Shown: in pieces, positions 49,113-57,762 of the stretch
Numbering within the stretch: position 1 is the stretch's first letter
Layout: every line of letters starts with the position of its first letter
From: a virus
Virus record (IMG/VR): IMGVR_UViG_3300046458_000082
Coordinates: 1 to 62,737 of that record
Length of the DNA: 62,737 bases
Reading direction: 5' to 3' (one strand)
Program-made: the position numbers and the translations under genes
Notes under the pieces: generated by a model
What the model was told of the DNA's origin: nothing
Database searches by the model: none
The model's input: only the letters and a program-made list of their open reading frames with translations

Positions 49113-49826
49113 TCACCGAGACTCACTAACAGGAGGAGGAGCTTTAACAAATGAAACAATTGCATGCGCGCCTATAGTAATCAAAACAAAAAACATAATC
49201 ACGCATGCCCACACAGACCATTTTTTTGTTCTTCTATATGCGGGCTCACCCAATTTAACCTTCTCCCACTCCGTTTTAAGCAAAGCACGAGATGAGGCGG
49301 TAATTTCATTGGTTGCGCTATGCACCTGTTCTTTTAATACGCCCCACTTCTCAGAGTCATCTTCTCGACGCAACTCCGAAAACTTAGCCATGCAATAATC
49401 GAATTTATTTTCAATCCTCACTAGATCAGAGTCATCCGGCTTAAAATGCAACCTAACTGTGGCATGAGTTTGATAAACTTCGCGCATTGACACTCTAGAG
49501 CGCTCAATACTTTTCCCCAACAAATCTTTTTGCAAACTTACAACTTCATTAAGCAGCTCTCTCTCAGTAACATTTTTCGTAGCGCTCGCGACTTTTATAG
49601 CGGACATGAGATTCTTTTTTGCACTATTTACATCCTCCATCGCTACAGCTTGATAATTAAGTTTAGCGATAAGATCAGATAGCGCGGCACGAGCAGACTC
49701 AGTCCACGACTGCCTGAACTCTGTGGTTTTACTCTCCTTTTCGTTAACTAATTTTACAATACTCAATGCTGCAGTAATAAATCCTGCCAGAGCAGTAAGA
49801 AATGCCGTTAATAAAATTTTATCCAT
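49113..49826 (-). CDS. AT-rich membrane protein cargo gene
   Basis: 237 aa. N-terminal membrane segment (ILLTAFLTALAGFITAALSI), a long helical cytoplasmic or periplasmic part, and a second segment near the end (VWACVIMFFVLITIGAHAIV). Strongly AT-rich and on the opposite strand to the early operon. No family recognised. Likely a lysogen-expressed moron; membrane-anchored helical proteins of this kind are common in superinfection exclusion, but that is inference. Confidence 0.72.
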   Translation of the reverse strand: MDKILLTAFLTALAGFITAALSIVKLVNEKESKTTEFRQSWTESARAALSDLIAKLNYQAVAMEDVNSAKKNLMSAIKVASATKNVTERELLNEVVSLQKDLLGKSIERSRVSMREVYQTHATVRLHFKPDDSDLVRIENKFDYCMAKFSELRREDDSEKWGVLKEQVHSATNEITASSRALLKTEWEKVKLGEPAYRRTKKWSVWACVIMFFVLITIGAHAIVSFVKAPPPVSESR

Positions 49827-49938
49827 AGTCTTCTCATAAGTTTAATTGAAATCCCTTTAATCAGTGCACATAGAACACTATCTCAAACCAAATTGCCACC
49901 ACCGGTCACGGAGGGCGGCGCCTGACTGGAGATAATCC

Positions 49939-50340
49939 ATGGACCACAACTGCGCGTACGTCCGGCAGCACTATCAGGTGCCTGCCGAAATCGGCCGCCG
50001 CGTCATCGCCTACGGGAAGCCGGGTGTGATCCTGGCCGATCGCGGCCACTACATCGGCGTGGTGCTGGATGAAGACCCGAAGAAGCGCATCGGCAATTAC
50101 CACCCCACCCACGAAATGCAGTACGGCGAAATGGCCGAGACGTTACCGCTGAAAGAGTGGTTGGTCTTGCCGTTCAAGCATGACTGGGACGATCTCGACT
50201 GGAACCGCGAGGCCCGCGAAGATCTGGTCAGGGTGTGGGCAGCAACCCGAAGTCAGGCCAAATATAAGGCCTACGAGCGGCTTCAGGATTACTGCCACAG
50301 CATCAAGGCGATGTTGCACTTCAAGGTCCGGCGCGCCTGA
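49939..50340 (+). CDS. Hypothetical early protein
   Basis: 133 aa with GGAG upstream (MDHNCAYVRQHYQVPAEIGR). GRRVIAYGKPGVILADRGHY and VVLDEDPKKRIGNYHPTHEM suggest a small beta-barrel. Its style matches a protein family common in Pseudomonas phages. Function unknown. Confidence 0.7.
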   Translation: MDHNCAYVRQHYQVPAEIGRRVIAYGKPGVILADRGHYIGVVLDEDPKKRIGNYHPTHEMQYGEMAETLPLKEWLVLPFKHDWDDLDWNREAREDLVRVWAATRSQAKYKAYERLQDYCHSIKAMLHFKVRRA

Positions 50341-50362
50341 GCGACTGCATGTTGCTCTCGCC

Positions 50363-50551
50363 TCAGACGAAATTCGGCGGCTCAACGACTCGATGCTTCG
50401 ACTCAATGTAGCTGGCCAGGTCGATCACCTCCCGAAGGAACACGACCACCTCAAGCTTTACTGCGTCGTCAGGCAGCCCTATACGTTTCAGCATCGCTTT
50501 AGCGTCCTCTTCGATAGCCGCCAGCGCATCTACATCGCTTTGCAACCTCAT
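50363..50551 (-). CDS. Small hypothetical protein, paralog in the remnant prophage
   Basis: 62 aa from ATG 50551 with GGAGG upstream. VVVFLREVIDLASYIES aligns with MVIWLHQTIDLAIYMES of the gene at 59019-59225; both end in VVEPPNFV/VEAPGVS. Minus strand inside the early operon in both prophages. Function unknown. Confidence 0.68.
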   Translation of the reverse strand: MRLQSDVDALAAIEEDAKAMLKRIGLPDDAVKLEVVVFLREVIDLASYIESKHRVVEPPNFV

Positions 50552-50642
50552 GTCGGCCTCCTGCCAGTGTGAGATTGCAGATAAATACCCCACTTCTACG
50601 AATCACGCCAGCCGGCGAGGCAATCGGCTGTCTGGAGCAATT

Positions 50643-51512
50643 ATGAATCCCTACCTGATCACCGGACCGGCGCAGATCGGCATCAGCGGTGGTCGCACCA
50701 GCGGGCACATGGTCTACAAGATCCTCGAAGCACACGGCGGCACCCTCCCGACTGATGTGCACCTGTTCTTCCAGAACACTGGCAAGGAGCGCGAGGAAAC
50801 GCTGGTCTTCATAGATCAGATCGCCAAGCGCTGGAACATGAAAATCGTCTGGATGGAGTGGTGCCGCATCTACGGCCAGCCGGATGACGCGCCTTGGTAC
50901 AGGCTTGTGGATTTCGAAACAGCCAGCCGCAACGGCGAACCCTTCACCATGATGCTCGAGTATTACGCCGCATACCGCAAGGCTGAAAAGAACCTGCCTC
51001 CGGTGCTGCCAAACTTCTCGAACAATATGTGCACGGCTTACCTGAAGGTGAAGATCGGCGAGAAGCACATGCGCGCCCTGGGCTACACCGAGTGGGACTG
51101 CGTTGTGGGGATCCGCTACGACGAGCCGAAGCGTTATCACCGCATGATGGCCGCCAATGACCGCGGTGGAACCCGATGGGACAACGTGTGCCCCTCCTAT
51201 ATAGCCGGTGTCACGAAAGAAGACGTTGCCGAATTTTGGGCGGCGCAACCCTTCGACCTTGGCATGGACTCCGACTTCGGCAACTGCGACCTGTGTTGGA
51301 AGAAGAACGAAGGCAAGCTGATTAAGACCATCATGGATGACCCGTCTCGGGTGATCTGGTGGTCAGGTACTGAGGAACGGTTTGGCCAGGTGTTCCGGCA
51401 AGATCGCGCCGACTACAAGACGATGGGCTGGTCTGCCGAGCAACGATCCCGGCAGACAGACTTCGATTTTGACTATCTCGCGGAAGATATCGACTGCTTC
51501 TGCGGTGATTAG
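50643..51512 (+). CDS. PAPS reductase-like (PP-loop ATPase) protein
   Basis: 289 aa from ATG 50643 with GGAG upstream. PP-loop SGGRTSGHM (15-23), VHLFFQNTGKEREETLVFID, and MCTAYLKVKIGEKHM fit phage PAPS-reductase/adenine nucleotide alpha-hydrolase-like proteins. Cys pairs (NCDLCWKK, DCFCGD) near the C-terminus could bind a metal or Fe-S cluster. Related enzymes act in sulfur transfer, including DNA phosphorothioation (DndC). A DNA-modification role next to a cytosine methylase is plausible, not shown. Confidence 0.88.
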   Translation: MNPYLITGPAQIGISGGRTSGHMVYKILEAHGGTLPTDVHLFFQNTGKEREETLVFIDQIAKRWNMKIVWMEWCRIYGQPDDAPWYRLVDFETASRNGEPFTMMLEYYAAYRKAEKNLPPVLPNFSNNMCTAYLKVKIGEKHMRALGYTEWDCVVGIRYDEPKRYHRMMAANDRGGTRWDNVCPSYIAGVTKEDVAEFWAAQPFDLGMDSDFGNCDLCWKKNEGKLIKTIMDDPSRVIWWSGTEERFGQVFRQDRADYKTMGWSAEQRSRQTDFDFDYLAEDIDCFCGD

Positions 51513-51970
51513 CCAAAAACCTTCAGAAGTGAAAGCACGCCTATTACGCTACCACCGAGTCCCGTTAAAGCCGTGCACCACGCCGTTAATGCATCCCGCC
51601 TGTACTTCCTCGCTTCTCTAATGATGGAAATCGCAGCGTGCTCTCCGGCCATAGTAAGACACCGCTCGCTTTGCTGAGTGATCCCGCTCTCAACATTTTC
51701 CCATAGCTTGGGATCAGCAGGATCAGGCATTGGCATTGATAAATTTTCTATCAGGCGGCGGTAATTTTTTGTGATTAACACCCGCCGATCTTGCTGTAGA
51801 TCTGTCCACTCGCAAAAAAAAGAATGCATAAGTCCGTTGTCATTGGACTCTTGAGTGTTGGGCGGTCTATCTGACCAGATTTTATCCCCAAGCTCGTCTA
51901 GCTCTCGAAGTCGTACCTTAAAAAGGTACGAAGCAGGTAGCAGAGTTTTCAGTTTTTTCCGCAATACCAT
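51509..51970 (-). CDS. AT-rich cargo protein with C-terminal membrane anchor
   Basis: 153 aa from ATG 51970 with GGAAGGGG upstream. Mostly helical; a hydrophobic C-terminus (ALTGLGGSVIGVLSLLKVFG) may be a tail anchor. Opposite strand to the operon. It overlaps the end of the PAPS reductase-like gene by 4 nt. Unknown family, moron-like. Confidence 0.68.
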   Translation of the reverse strand: MVLRKKLKTLLPASYLFKVRLRELDELGDKIWSDRPPNTQESNDNGLMHSFFCEWTDLQQDRRVLITKNYRRLIENLSMPMPDPADPKLWENVESGITQQSERCLTMAGEHAAISIIREARKYRRDALTAWCTALTGLGGSVIGVLSLLKVFG

Positions 51971-52017
51971 GTAATCCCCTTCCAGCTTTTTTCGCACTAT
52001 AGCCCCGAGGTAATCCC

Positions 52018-52941
52018 GTGCCCACTGCAATTGATTTGTTCGCCGGCCTCGGCGGATGGTCCACCGGTGCCCGTAATGCCGGCATCGACGTTATCTGGGC
52101 GGCCAACCACTGGCCGGTCGCCGTCGAATGGCATAGCGCCAACCACCCGGATGCCATTCATATCTGCCAAGACCTGCACCAGGCCGATTGGTCGAAGGTG
52201 CCCGCTCACGACATCATGCTCGCGTCCCCCTGCTGCCAGGGGCACTCGAAGGCGCGCGGCAAGAAGTCAGGCAATGCACAGCACGACGCATCACGCTCTA
52301 CAGCATGGGCGGTTGTGTCCGCCGCCGAGTACCACAAGCCGGAAGTGGTGCTGGTCGAAAACGTCGAAGAGTTCACAGACTGGGCGCTGTATCCAGCCTG
52401 GTCGCAGGCCATGGCAGCGCTGGGCTACATGATCGCGCCGCACGTAGTCGACTGCGCCGATCTCGGCGTGCCACAGCACCGCGTGCGCCTGTTCCTGGTC
52501 TGTACCCGAAGCAAATCGCCGCTGATGCTCGAGCTGCACCGGCGCCAGCACGTTCCCGCCGCCAGCTTCCTCCAGTTCGACGCTGGACGCTGGTCACCAA
52601 TCGAGAAGCCAGGACGTGCGCAAGCAACGCTCGACCGGGTGCGCAACGGGCGAGAGCGCTTCGGCGATCAGTTCATCATGCCCTATTACGGCAAGGGCTC
52701 AGGGCTTACCGGTCGTGATATCAACCGCCCGATCGGCACCATCACCACGCTGGATCGATGGGCGCTCGTTCGCGGGGATGAGATGCGGATGCTCTCAGCA
52801 AACGAGGCGCTTGCTGCCATGTCCTTTCCTGCCGACACACTACGGCCCGATAACCACCGACTGACCATGCACATGGCGGGAAATGCCGTTCCGCCGCTCG
52901 CCGGGCAGCGGATCATCGAGGCACTGAAAGCCGCGGCGTAA
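52018..52941 (+). CDS. DNA cytosine-5 methyltransferase
   Basis: 307 aa from GTG 52018. Motif I DLFAGLGGWSTG (6-17), motif IV SPCCQGHS with catalytic Cys73 before Gln74, motif VI VENVEEF, motif VIII QHRVRLFLV, motif X GNAVPPLAG. All core motifs are in order; length is short, with a small recognition domain. It would protect phage DNA against host restriction. No restriction enzyme gene is adjacent. Confidence 0.94.
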   Translation: MPTAIDLFAGLGGWSTGARNAGIDVIWAANHWPVAVEWHSANHPDAIHICQDLHQADWSKVPAHDIMLASPCCQGHSKARGKKSGNAQHDASRSTAWAVVSAAEYHKPEVVLVENVEEFTDWALYPAWSQAMAALGYMIAPHVVDCADLGVPQHRVRLFLVCTRSKSPLMLELHRRQHVPAASFLQFDAGRWSPIEKPGRAQATLDRVRNGRERFGDQFIMPYYGKGSGLTGRDINRPIGTITTLDRWALVRGDEMRMLSANEALAAMSFPADTLRPDNHRLTMHMAGNAVPPLAGQRIIEALKAAA

Positions 52942-52980
52942 GGCTCCGCGAAGAATTAAACGATGGAGCAATAACTCATA

Positions 52981-53799
52981 TTAAATAGTTGACCGGTATG
53001 GGATGTCAGATCGAATCACTGCAATATCATGATCTTGTTCTGGGTTTGCTCTGTTCCACTCATACTCAATCTTTGAAGCGTAATTCTGCATTGAAATAAA
53101 CGCTAGATTTTGATTGGGCATAGGCCCGACATGGATCGCAGTGATTGACTGAAATGGGAATGCTACCTCTATATATGGGATCAACATGTCACCTTTCGAG
53201 CGATAAAGGACTTCGGGAATATCTGTTATATGAGTTCCCCGAATCATCCTATACTCCTGCTCCTCTACAAAACTATGGTGCTTAAATCTCGCAGCAGTTT
53301 TTACTAAATCTGAATATGCTGAAAACCCTTCTTCATCTAATCCTCCGCCATGCATAAGATGCGAGCGACCTACGTTTTTTAATGCGTGGATGCAGGTTTC
53401 AAACGCTGTTATCTTTTTTTGGGATTCCTCATATACGCATTCAGAAAGACTCGGAAAATCTTCATCAACCTCAAACTCAATTGCGTAACTTCCGTAAGCT
53501 CGCCACTGACTAAGCAAGTCTCTCGCCTTGCTAAACGAACATGAAAAAATAGGAGATAACCAGTCCTCTTCTCCAAACTCAAACTCAAGGTTGCCCTGAA
53601 CAAATTTTAAAGCCGACTCAACATACTGAGGATTAACCCGCGCGCCCACAGCGGGATTGGACAATGACTTAGCCACGTACTCCAATCCATGGTTCATTTC
53701 GGCCGAGTCGTTCATGAATCGAAGATCTGTCAACCACAACACTTGCTTTTCCATCATGGACTTAATTGCATTTACATCCGTGTAATGAAACAGCCGCAT
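52981..53799 (-). CDS. DUF2971-type protein, AT-rich cargo
   Basis: 272 aa from ATG 53799 with AGGGG upstream. MRLFHYTDVNAIKSMMEKQV, VLWLTDLRFMNDSAEMNHGL and LLSQWRAYGSYAIEFEV are the hallmarks of DUF2971. Members are frequent in defence islands and look like ADP-ribosyltransferase-type folds; activity is unproven. AT-rich and opposite to the early operon, like the cargo genes at 49113 and 51509. A defence role is inference. Confidence 0.85.
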   Translation of the reverse strand: MRLFHYTDVNAIKSMMEKQVLWLTDLRFMNDSAEMNHGLEYVAKSLSNPAVGARVNPQYVESALKFVQGNLEFEFGEEDWLSPIFSCSFSKARDLLSQWRAYGSYAIEFEVDEDFPSLSECVYEESQKKITAFETCIHALKNVGRSHLMHGGGLDEEGFSAYSDLVKTAARFKHHSFVEEQEYRMIRGTHITDIPEVLYRSKGDMLIPYIEVAFPFQSITAIHVGPMPNQNLAFISMQNYASKIEYEWNRANPEQDHDIAVIRSDIPYRSTI

Positions 53800-53848
53800 A
53801 AAGTCGCCCCTTTTGATTTTTGATGCAATATACCGAGGACAGCCGACC

Positions 53849-54538
53849 ATGCCCACAGAAAACAAAGCGCCCGAGTCGCTGCCGACATTGGCGATCGGCG
53901 CCGAGCCAAAGACCTACCCTGACCGCCTTTGCCATATCGATTACACGTCACACCCTCATCGTTGCGGGTGCTTGAGTGGCGACGATGAAGCGCACCGGCG
54001 TTTTGACGAATACCAGAGCGACGCCAAGCTGGCGACGGCTGAGAGTGAGGTTACGCGACTCACCGCCGAGCGTGACGCCCTGCAGCAGCGCATGAACGCA
54101 GCGGATCAGCAGATTGATGAGCTGGAGCAAGACAAGGCCCGGCTGGACGCTCTGGATTCTAATTGCTGGGACGTCCGCTTCAACAGCAGCCCCAACGGCG
54201 ACGCCGGCGACAGCAGCATCAACATCGAGGTCATCGGCCATTGGATGGATAAACCATTCGAGCGCGTCATAGGCGAGAACTACAGCGAGAACCTGCGGGC
54301 GGCGATTGACCAGGCGATGACGGCACCGGCCTATCCACCTGCGCGCCCTGAATATCCAGAACCAGAGTCCTCCAAGGATGATGCCTGGCATATGAACCCG
54401 TGCAAGAAAGGTCACCGCGATGTCGGCGCGGCCGGCGGCGTTGCCCACTGCTACACCTGCGACGAGAAGATCGAAGCTGCAACCACGCAAGAAGCCTTCG
54501 AGCGCAGGAACGCGACACACCCGGCAGCGCAGGCATGA
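53849..54538 (+). CDS. Early protein with coiled coil and C-terminal zinc ribbon
   Basis: 229 aa from ATG 53849 with GAGG upstream. Coiled coil at about residues 55-105 (VTRLTAERDALQQRMNAADQ). The C-terminal PCKKGHRDVGAAGGVAHCYT then CDEKIEAATTQEAFERRN resembles the Lar-type restriction alleviation zinc ribbon. An anti-restriction role is possible. Otherwise unknown. Confidence 0.7.
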   Translation: MPTENKAPESLPTLAIGAEPKTYPDRLCHIDYTSHPHRCGCLSGDDEAHRRFDEYQSDAKLATAESEVTRLTAERDALQQRMNAADQQIDELEQDKARLDALDSNCWDVRFNSSPNGDAGDSSINIEVIGHWMDKPFERVIGENYSENLRAAIDQAMTAPAYPPARPEYPEPESSKDDAWHMNPCKKGHRDVGAAGGVAHCYTCDEKIEAATTQEAFERRNATHPAAQA

Positions 54539-54657
54539 AGCTCTTCATCCGGCGCAAAGTCGAAGCCCGGCTGATCCTGCTGGCAGCGAAGATCCTGATG
54601 GACCGCAACGTGCAGCGCTCCCCGGTCGTCTCCCGTCGCGACAACAACGACATGTAG
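54535..54657 (+). CDS. Small basic protein
   Basis: 40 aa (MKLFIRRKVEARLILLAAKI ... DNNDM), ATGA overlap with the previous gene. One amphipathic helix. Function unknown; coupling on the upstream side supports translation. Confidence 0.5.
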   Translation: MKLFIRRKVEARLILLAAKILMDRNVQRSPVVSRRDNNDM

Positions 54658-54660
54658 GCC

Positions 54661-54785
54661 ATGGCCGAAAAGCTCGAAGCGATCGCCAAGCGCATCAGCA
54701 AGAAATACCCGCCCCCCCCTTCAAAGTCAGCCGCTATAGCGGCAAGGAACTCCTATGCTCGATGCAAACATCCACCACTCACTGA
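54661..54785 (+). pseudogene. Small gene with probable indel in a C8 run
   Basis: MAEKLEAIAKRISKKYP is followed by eight C (54712-54719). In the actual frame it runs on through the next gene; one frame over it ends FKVSRYSGKELLCSMQTS then TTH at 54785, a sensible end. An indel in the homopolymer (real or a sequencing error) would explain this. Confidence 0.45.
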
Positions 54786-55249
54786 ACACACTCACTGCAA
54801 GCCAAATGGCGAAGCTGCTCGTCATGCGCAAGGGGCTTGAGTTCGGCTATGCCTACACGTTTACCGATGATGATGGGCAGGACAGCAACATCGACAATGC
54901 TTTTCTGGCCGCCGCACCGGGCGAACTACTCGACACCCTGTTCGACGAAAACGAGCATGACGACGCCATCAACGAAGTTCGTTATGAGGCTGAAGACGTT
55001 CGCGGCATCGCTTCTTGGTGCCACTACAGTTGGGGGCGCAACTTTGAGGTCGATGTAAAGGCCTTCATCCTGCCCGATGGTCGCGCTCTCGCTTTTTGTG
55101 AGATGAGCGGCGGCGGCAAGCACGGCGAGCCCGACGCCTACCCTTGGGTTGAAGAGGCCAAATTCATCAAGATCACTGACGTCGAAGAGCGCGTCGTCAA
55201 GACTTACAAGTTCGAGGAGATTCCAGAAGCCTCAGAGGTTACGCCATGA
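54755..55249 (+). CDS. Hypothetical early protein
   Basis: 164 aa with AAGGA upstream. Acidic and compact (LEFGYAYTFTDDDGQDSNID ... VVKTYKFEEIPEASEV). Soluble, no family recognised. Translationally coupled to the tiny gene that follows. Confidence 0.68.
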   Translation: MLDANIHHSLNTLTASQMAKLLVMRKGLEFGYAYTFTDDDGQDSNIDNAFLAAAPGELLDTLFDENEHDDAINEVRYEAEDVRGIASWCHYSWGRNFEVDVKAFILPDGRALAFCEMSGGGKHGEPDAYPWVEEAKFIKITDVEERVVKTYKFEEIPEASEVTP

Positions 55250-55302
55250 TCTTCGCCCCGCTCTACATGGCCTACCTCATCTACAAGGGGCCGTGGCGAT
55301 GA
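55246..55302 (+). CDS. Tiny peptide, coupled on both sides
   Basis: 18 aa (MIFAPLYMAYLIYKGPWR). It overlaps the upstream stop and downstream start by ATGA junctions. Hydrophobic and aromatic; perhaps a membrane micropeptide. Coupling is the only support. Confidence 0.4.
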   Translation: MIFAPLYMAYLIYKGPWR

Positions 55303-55706
55303 ATATGATCGAAGTGAAAACGCAGGATCTGAACGGCGATGCGCTCGATTGGGCTGTGGCGCAAGCAATCGGTGCCTACCGCGGCGAATACCGATTCTCA
55401 GAAAATGGGCCGCTTGATCAGGCGTGGATTTTCCCGGACGGCGTTCCTTTGAGGGCCACGACAGGCAAATTCAAACCCTCCACGGACTGGGCGCATGGCG
55501 GGCCGCTGATCGAGTCCCGCACGGTTACGGTAGCGCCATATTCCGTAAGTGTGAGCGGCGCCGCACATTTCTGGGTGGCTGAGCCATGGCCAGAAATTGA
55601 AGCGCCAATCGATGGACCTACCCCCCTGATCGCTGCTTGCCGCGCGATCGTCGCCGGAAAGCTCGGCGGCGTCATCAGCATCCCCGCCGAACTCATCCAG
55701 CAGTAA
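55299..55706 (+). CDS. NinX-like protein (DUF2591)
   Basis: 135 aa from ATG 55299, AAGGGG upstream. MIEVKTQDLNGDALDWAVAQ and a C-terminal CRAIVAGKLGGVISIPAELI are typical for DUF2591/NinX, a small phage protein of unknown role. Confidence 0.85.
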   Translation: MNMIEVKTQDLNGDALDWAVAQAIGAYRGEYRFSENGPLDQAWIFPDGVPLRATTGKFKPSTDWAHGGPLIESRTVTVAPYSVSVSGAAHFWVAEPWPEIEAPIDGPTPLIAACRAIVAGKLGGVISIPAELIQQ

Positions 55707-55756
55707 CCCTCCCACAACTCAACAGCCTGCCGGTGTGCGGCGGGCGAGGTGCACCC

Positions 55757-56086
55757 ATGAAAAAGGAACAGTTGCCGCAAGTGGTGGCAGCAGTCGCGCG
55801 CGCCCTCGAAGCAGGTAAGGTCGCCGCAGCAGCGGCACCGGACGATGGCGGTAGCGCGAACCTCGACCGGGTTTATCTCCGCGTCGGCCTTCTCCGTGAG
55901 AAGACGCTTCACGATGCCGGCCTTCACGGCTGGATGCAGTCAGCCAGCACCTACCACGCCCGAGCCTTTCACCTCGGCGCGCCGTTTGATGGCCAGGGTA
56001 ACCGGCGCTATGCCGGCGTGCAGGCCATGCACAAATCGCTGCAATCCGAAGGCGTCGATTGCGGCGTCTGGTACCAAATGGATTAA
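55757..56086 (+). CDS. Hypothetical early protein
   Basis: 109 aa from ATG 55757 (MKKEQLPQVVAAVARALEAG). Helical start, then a compact middle (FHLGAPFDGQGNRRYAGVQA). No family recognised; last gene before xis/int. Confidence 0.65.
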   Translation: MKKEQLPQVVAAVARALEAGKVAAAAAPDDGGSANLDRVYLRVGLLREKTLHDAGLHGWMQSASTYHARAFHLGAPFDGQGNRRYAGVQAMHKSLQSEGVDCGVWYQMD

Positions 56087-56130
56087 CCCATCACCACCTT
56101 CTGCCGCCACGGGCGGCATGGAGCATCACC

Positions 56131-56373
56131 ATGGAAACTGAAATTCTCTCCGACGAGGAACTGGCCGAGCTCACTGGCTATAAGGCCCGGGCCTACCAGC
56201 GCCGCTGGCTGATTGATCGCCAATGGGTCTTCGTCGAAAGCCGAGGCAAGCGTCCACTTGTGGGGCGCATGTACGCCCGTATGAAGCTGGGCATGATCAG
56301 CCCCACGATTGCCGACCCGAACCCACCGCCGGCCGCACCAGTATGGACGCCCGACTTTTCGCGAGTGAACTGA
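56131..56373 (+). CDS. DUF4224 protein, excisionase candidate
   Basis: 80 aa from ATG 56131 with GGAG upstream. METEILSDEELAELTGYKAR and QRRWLIDRQWVFVESRGKRP are the DUF4224 pattern. This family is routinely coded just before integrases and looks like a winged-helix excisionase. It ends 1 nt before the integrase start. Confidence 0.8.
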   Translation: METEILSDEELAELTGYKARAYQRRWLIDRQWVFVESRGKRPLVGRMYARMKLGMISPTIADPNPPPAAPVWTPDFSRVN

Positions 56374-56374
56374 T

Positions 56375-57424
56375 ATGCGCCCCCGCAAGACCGAGCACCA
56401 GCACCTCCCCCCTCGAATGTACAAGCGCTCACGGAAGCGCAAAAACGGCAGTACCTGGACCGCGTATTACTACCGCGACCTGCTCGGCAACGACCTCCCT
56501 CTGGGCAAGGATCTCGATAAAGCTCGGCTGAAGTGGGCCGAACTCGAAGCCAAGGAAAAACCGCTCGACCTGCGCACCATGAAGGGAATCTTCGACCGGT
56601 ACATTCGTGATGTGGTGCCGAAGAAAGCACCCCGCACGCAGAAGGACAACTTGGCGGAAATCAAGCAGCTTCGGCCGATGTTCGACAGCGCTCCGATCGA
56701 CTCGATCACACCAGCAACGATTGCTGGCTACCGAGACGCACGATCGGCGAAGGTCCGGGCGAACCGTGAGATCGCTACCCTCTCCCACATTTTCAACATT
56801 GCCCGCGAATGGGGGCTGACGACGAAGGAAAATCCCTGCCAAGGCGTGCGCAAGAACAAGGAGACGCCGAGGGACTATTACGCAAATGATGCGGTTTGGG
56901 AGGCGGTATACAAGAAGGCAGCTCAGGAGCTGAAGGAAGCGATGGACCTAGCCTATCTGACCGGGCAAAGGCCGGCAGATGTGCTGGTTATGCGGAAGGA
57001 TGATGTTCAAGGCGGATATCTGACTGTTCAGCAGAACAAGACGCAAAAGAAGCTGCGCATTCAGATGACGACCGCCGGAGAGGCGAACAGCCTGGGCATT
57101 TTGATCGCGGCGATCACAGAGCGAAACGCTGCGCACGTTTCGAGCTACCTGATCATCAACCGGAGCGGTAAACGGATGACTGCGACGATGCTGAGGAAGC
57201 GATGGGACGCGGCGCGAGAGAAGGCAAAACTGGAAGCTCTTGAGCAGGGAGACGAGCTGCTGGCTAAGCGGATCGGTGAATTCCAGTTCCGGGATATTCG
57301 GCCGAAAGCGGCGTCGGAAATCAGCGATGTTGGTGACGCCAGCCTGTTGCTCGGGCACACAAAAGGCGACATTACCGAGCGGGTTTATCGCCGCGTTGGC
57401 GCCATCGCGAAACCTTCAAAATAG
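56375..57424 (+). CDS. int: Tyrosine integrase
   Basis: 349 aa. Arm-binding N-terminus (basic, residues 1-60), core-binding domain (about 65-160), catalytic domain with Arg199 (TGQRPADVL), Lys222, Arg306/Arg309 (FRDIRPKA; His of the usual HxLR replaced by Arg), His328 (LLGHT) and Tyr338 (RVY). It lies 124 bp from attR. It should recombine the tRNA-Ser core. Full length for the family. Confidence 0.95.
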   Translation: MRPRKTEHQHLPPRMYKRSRKRKNGSTWTAYYYRDLLGNDLPLGKDLDKARLKWAELEAKEKPLDLRTMKGIFDRYIRDVVPKKAPRTQKDNLAEIKQLRPMFDSAPIDSITPATIAGYRDARSAKVRANREIATLSHIFNIAREWGLTTKENPCQGVRKNKETPRDYYANDAVWEAVYKKAAQELKEAMDLAYLTGQRPADVLVMRKDDVQGGYLTVQQNKTQKKLRIQMTTAGEANSLGILIAAITERNAAHVSSYLIINRSGKRMTATMLRKRWDAAREKAKLEALEQGDELLAKRIGEFQFRDIRPKAASEISDVGDASLLLGHTKGDITERVYRRVGAIAKPSK

Positions 57425-57433
57425 TCGAAAAAA

Positions 57434-57447
57434 GAGTTCCATAACTC
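57434..57447. other. Single arm-type site near attR
   Basis: Palindrome GAGTTCCATAACTC contains GTTCCATAAC, the core of the paired repeats at 145-181. Consistent with integrase arm sites at both prophage ends. Confidence 0.5.
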
Positions 57448-57548
57448 GAAAGGCACCCCTTGTAGAATGCGGTCTGTAGAGGTGCTGCAAAACAAAAGCA
57501 TTGGAACGGAAAAGCGTCTGAGCCCGCGTATTCTGCGGCTTTCCATAG

Positions 57549-57656
57549 CGGTCTTGAAAACCGTCGACTGTAACAGGTCCATGAGTTCGAATCCCATCGC
57601 CTCCGCCATCTTATGTACGACAAAGCCCTGATTATTCAGGGCTTTGTCGTTTCTGG
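57549..57656 (+). repeat. attR of the intact prophage
   Basis: Copy of 11-118 with one mismatch, containing the tRNA-Ser 3' 60 nt and its terminator. The 5' half of the tRNA is missing, so this is not a working tRNA. Between the integrase stop and this repeat, 57425-57548 holds only the arm-type site. Confidence 0.93.
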
Positions 57657-57714
57657 GGTTTGGAAATCTTCTGCCGATAGCTAACGTGCTCTATAGCTCG
57701 ACCTGCTCTCCCCC

Positions 57715-57762
57715 TCCTACGGCATCCCGCCAAACGTAAAACACTCTTCATGTAACACGCTG
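57715..57762 (+). repeat. Flank repeat matching 203-250
   Basis: Near-identical 48-bp block, 58 bp beyond attR; its partner lies inside the prophage, 84 bp beyond attL. Confidence 0.8.

Larger units (their letters stand above)
11..57656. mobile_element. Intact lambda-like siphophage prophage
   Basis: Bounded by attL and attR. It has complete modules for integration, lysogeny control, replication, recombination, packaging, head, tail and lysis. No essential structural gene looks broken, so it may be inducible. Confidence 0.9.
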
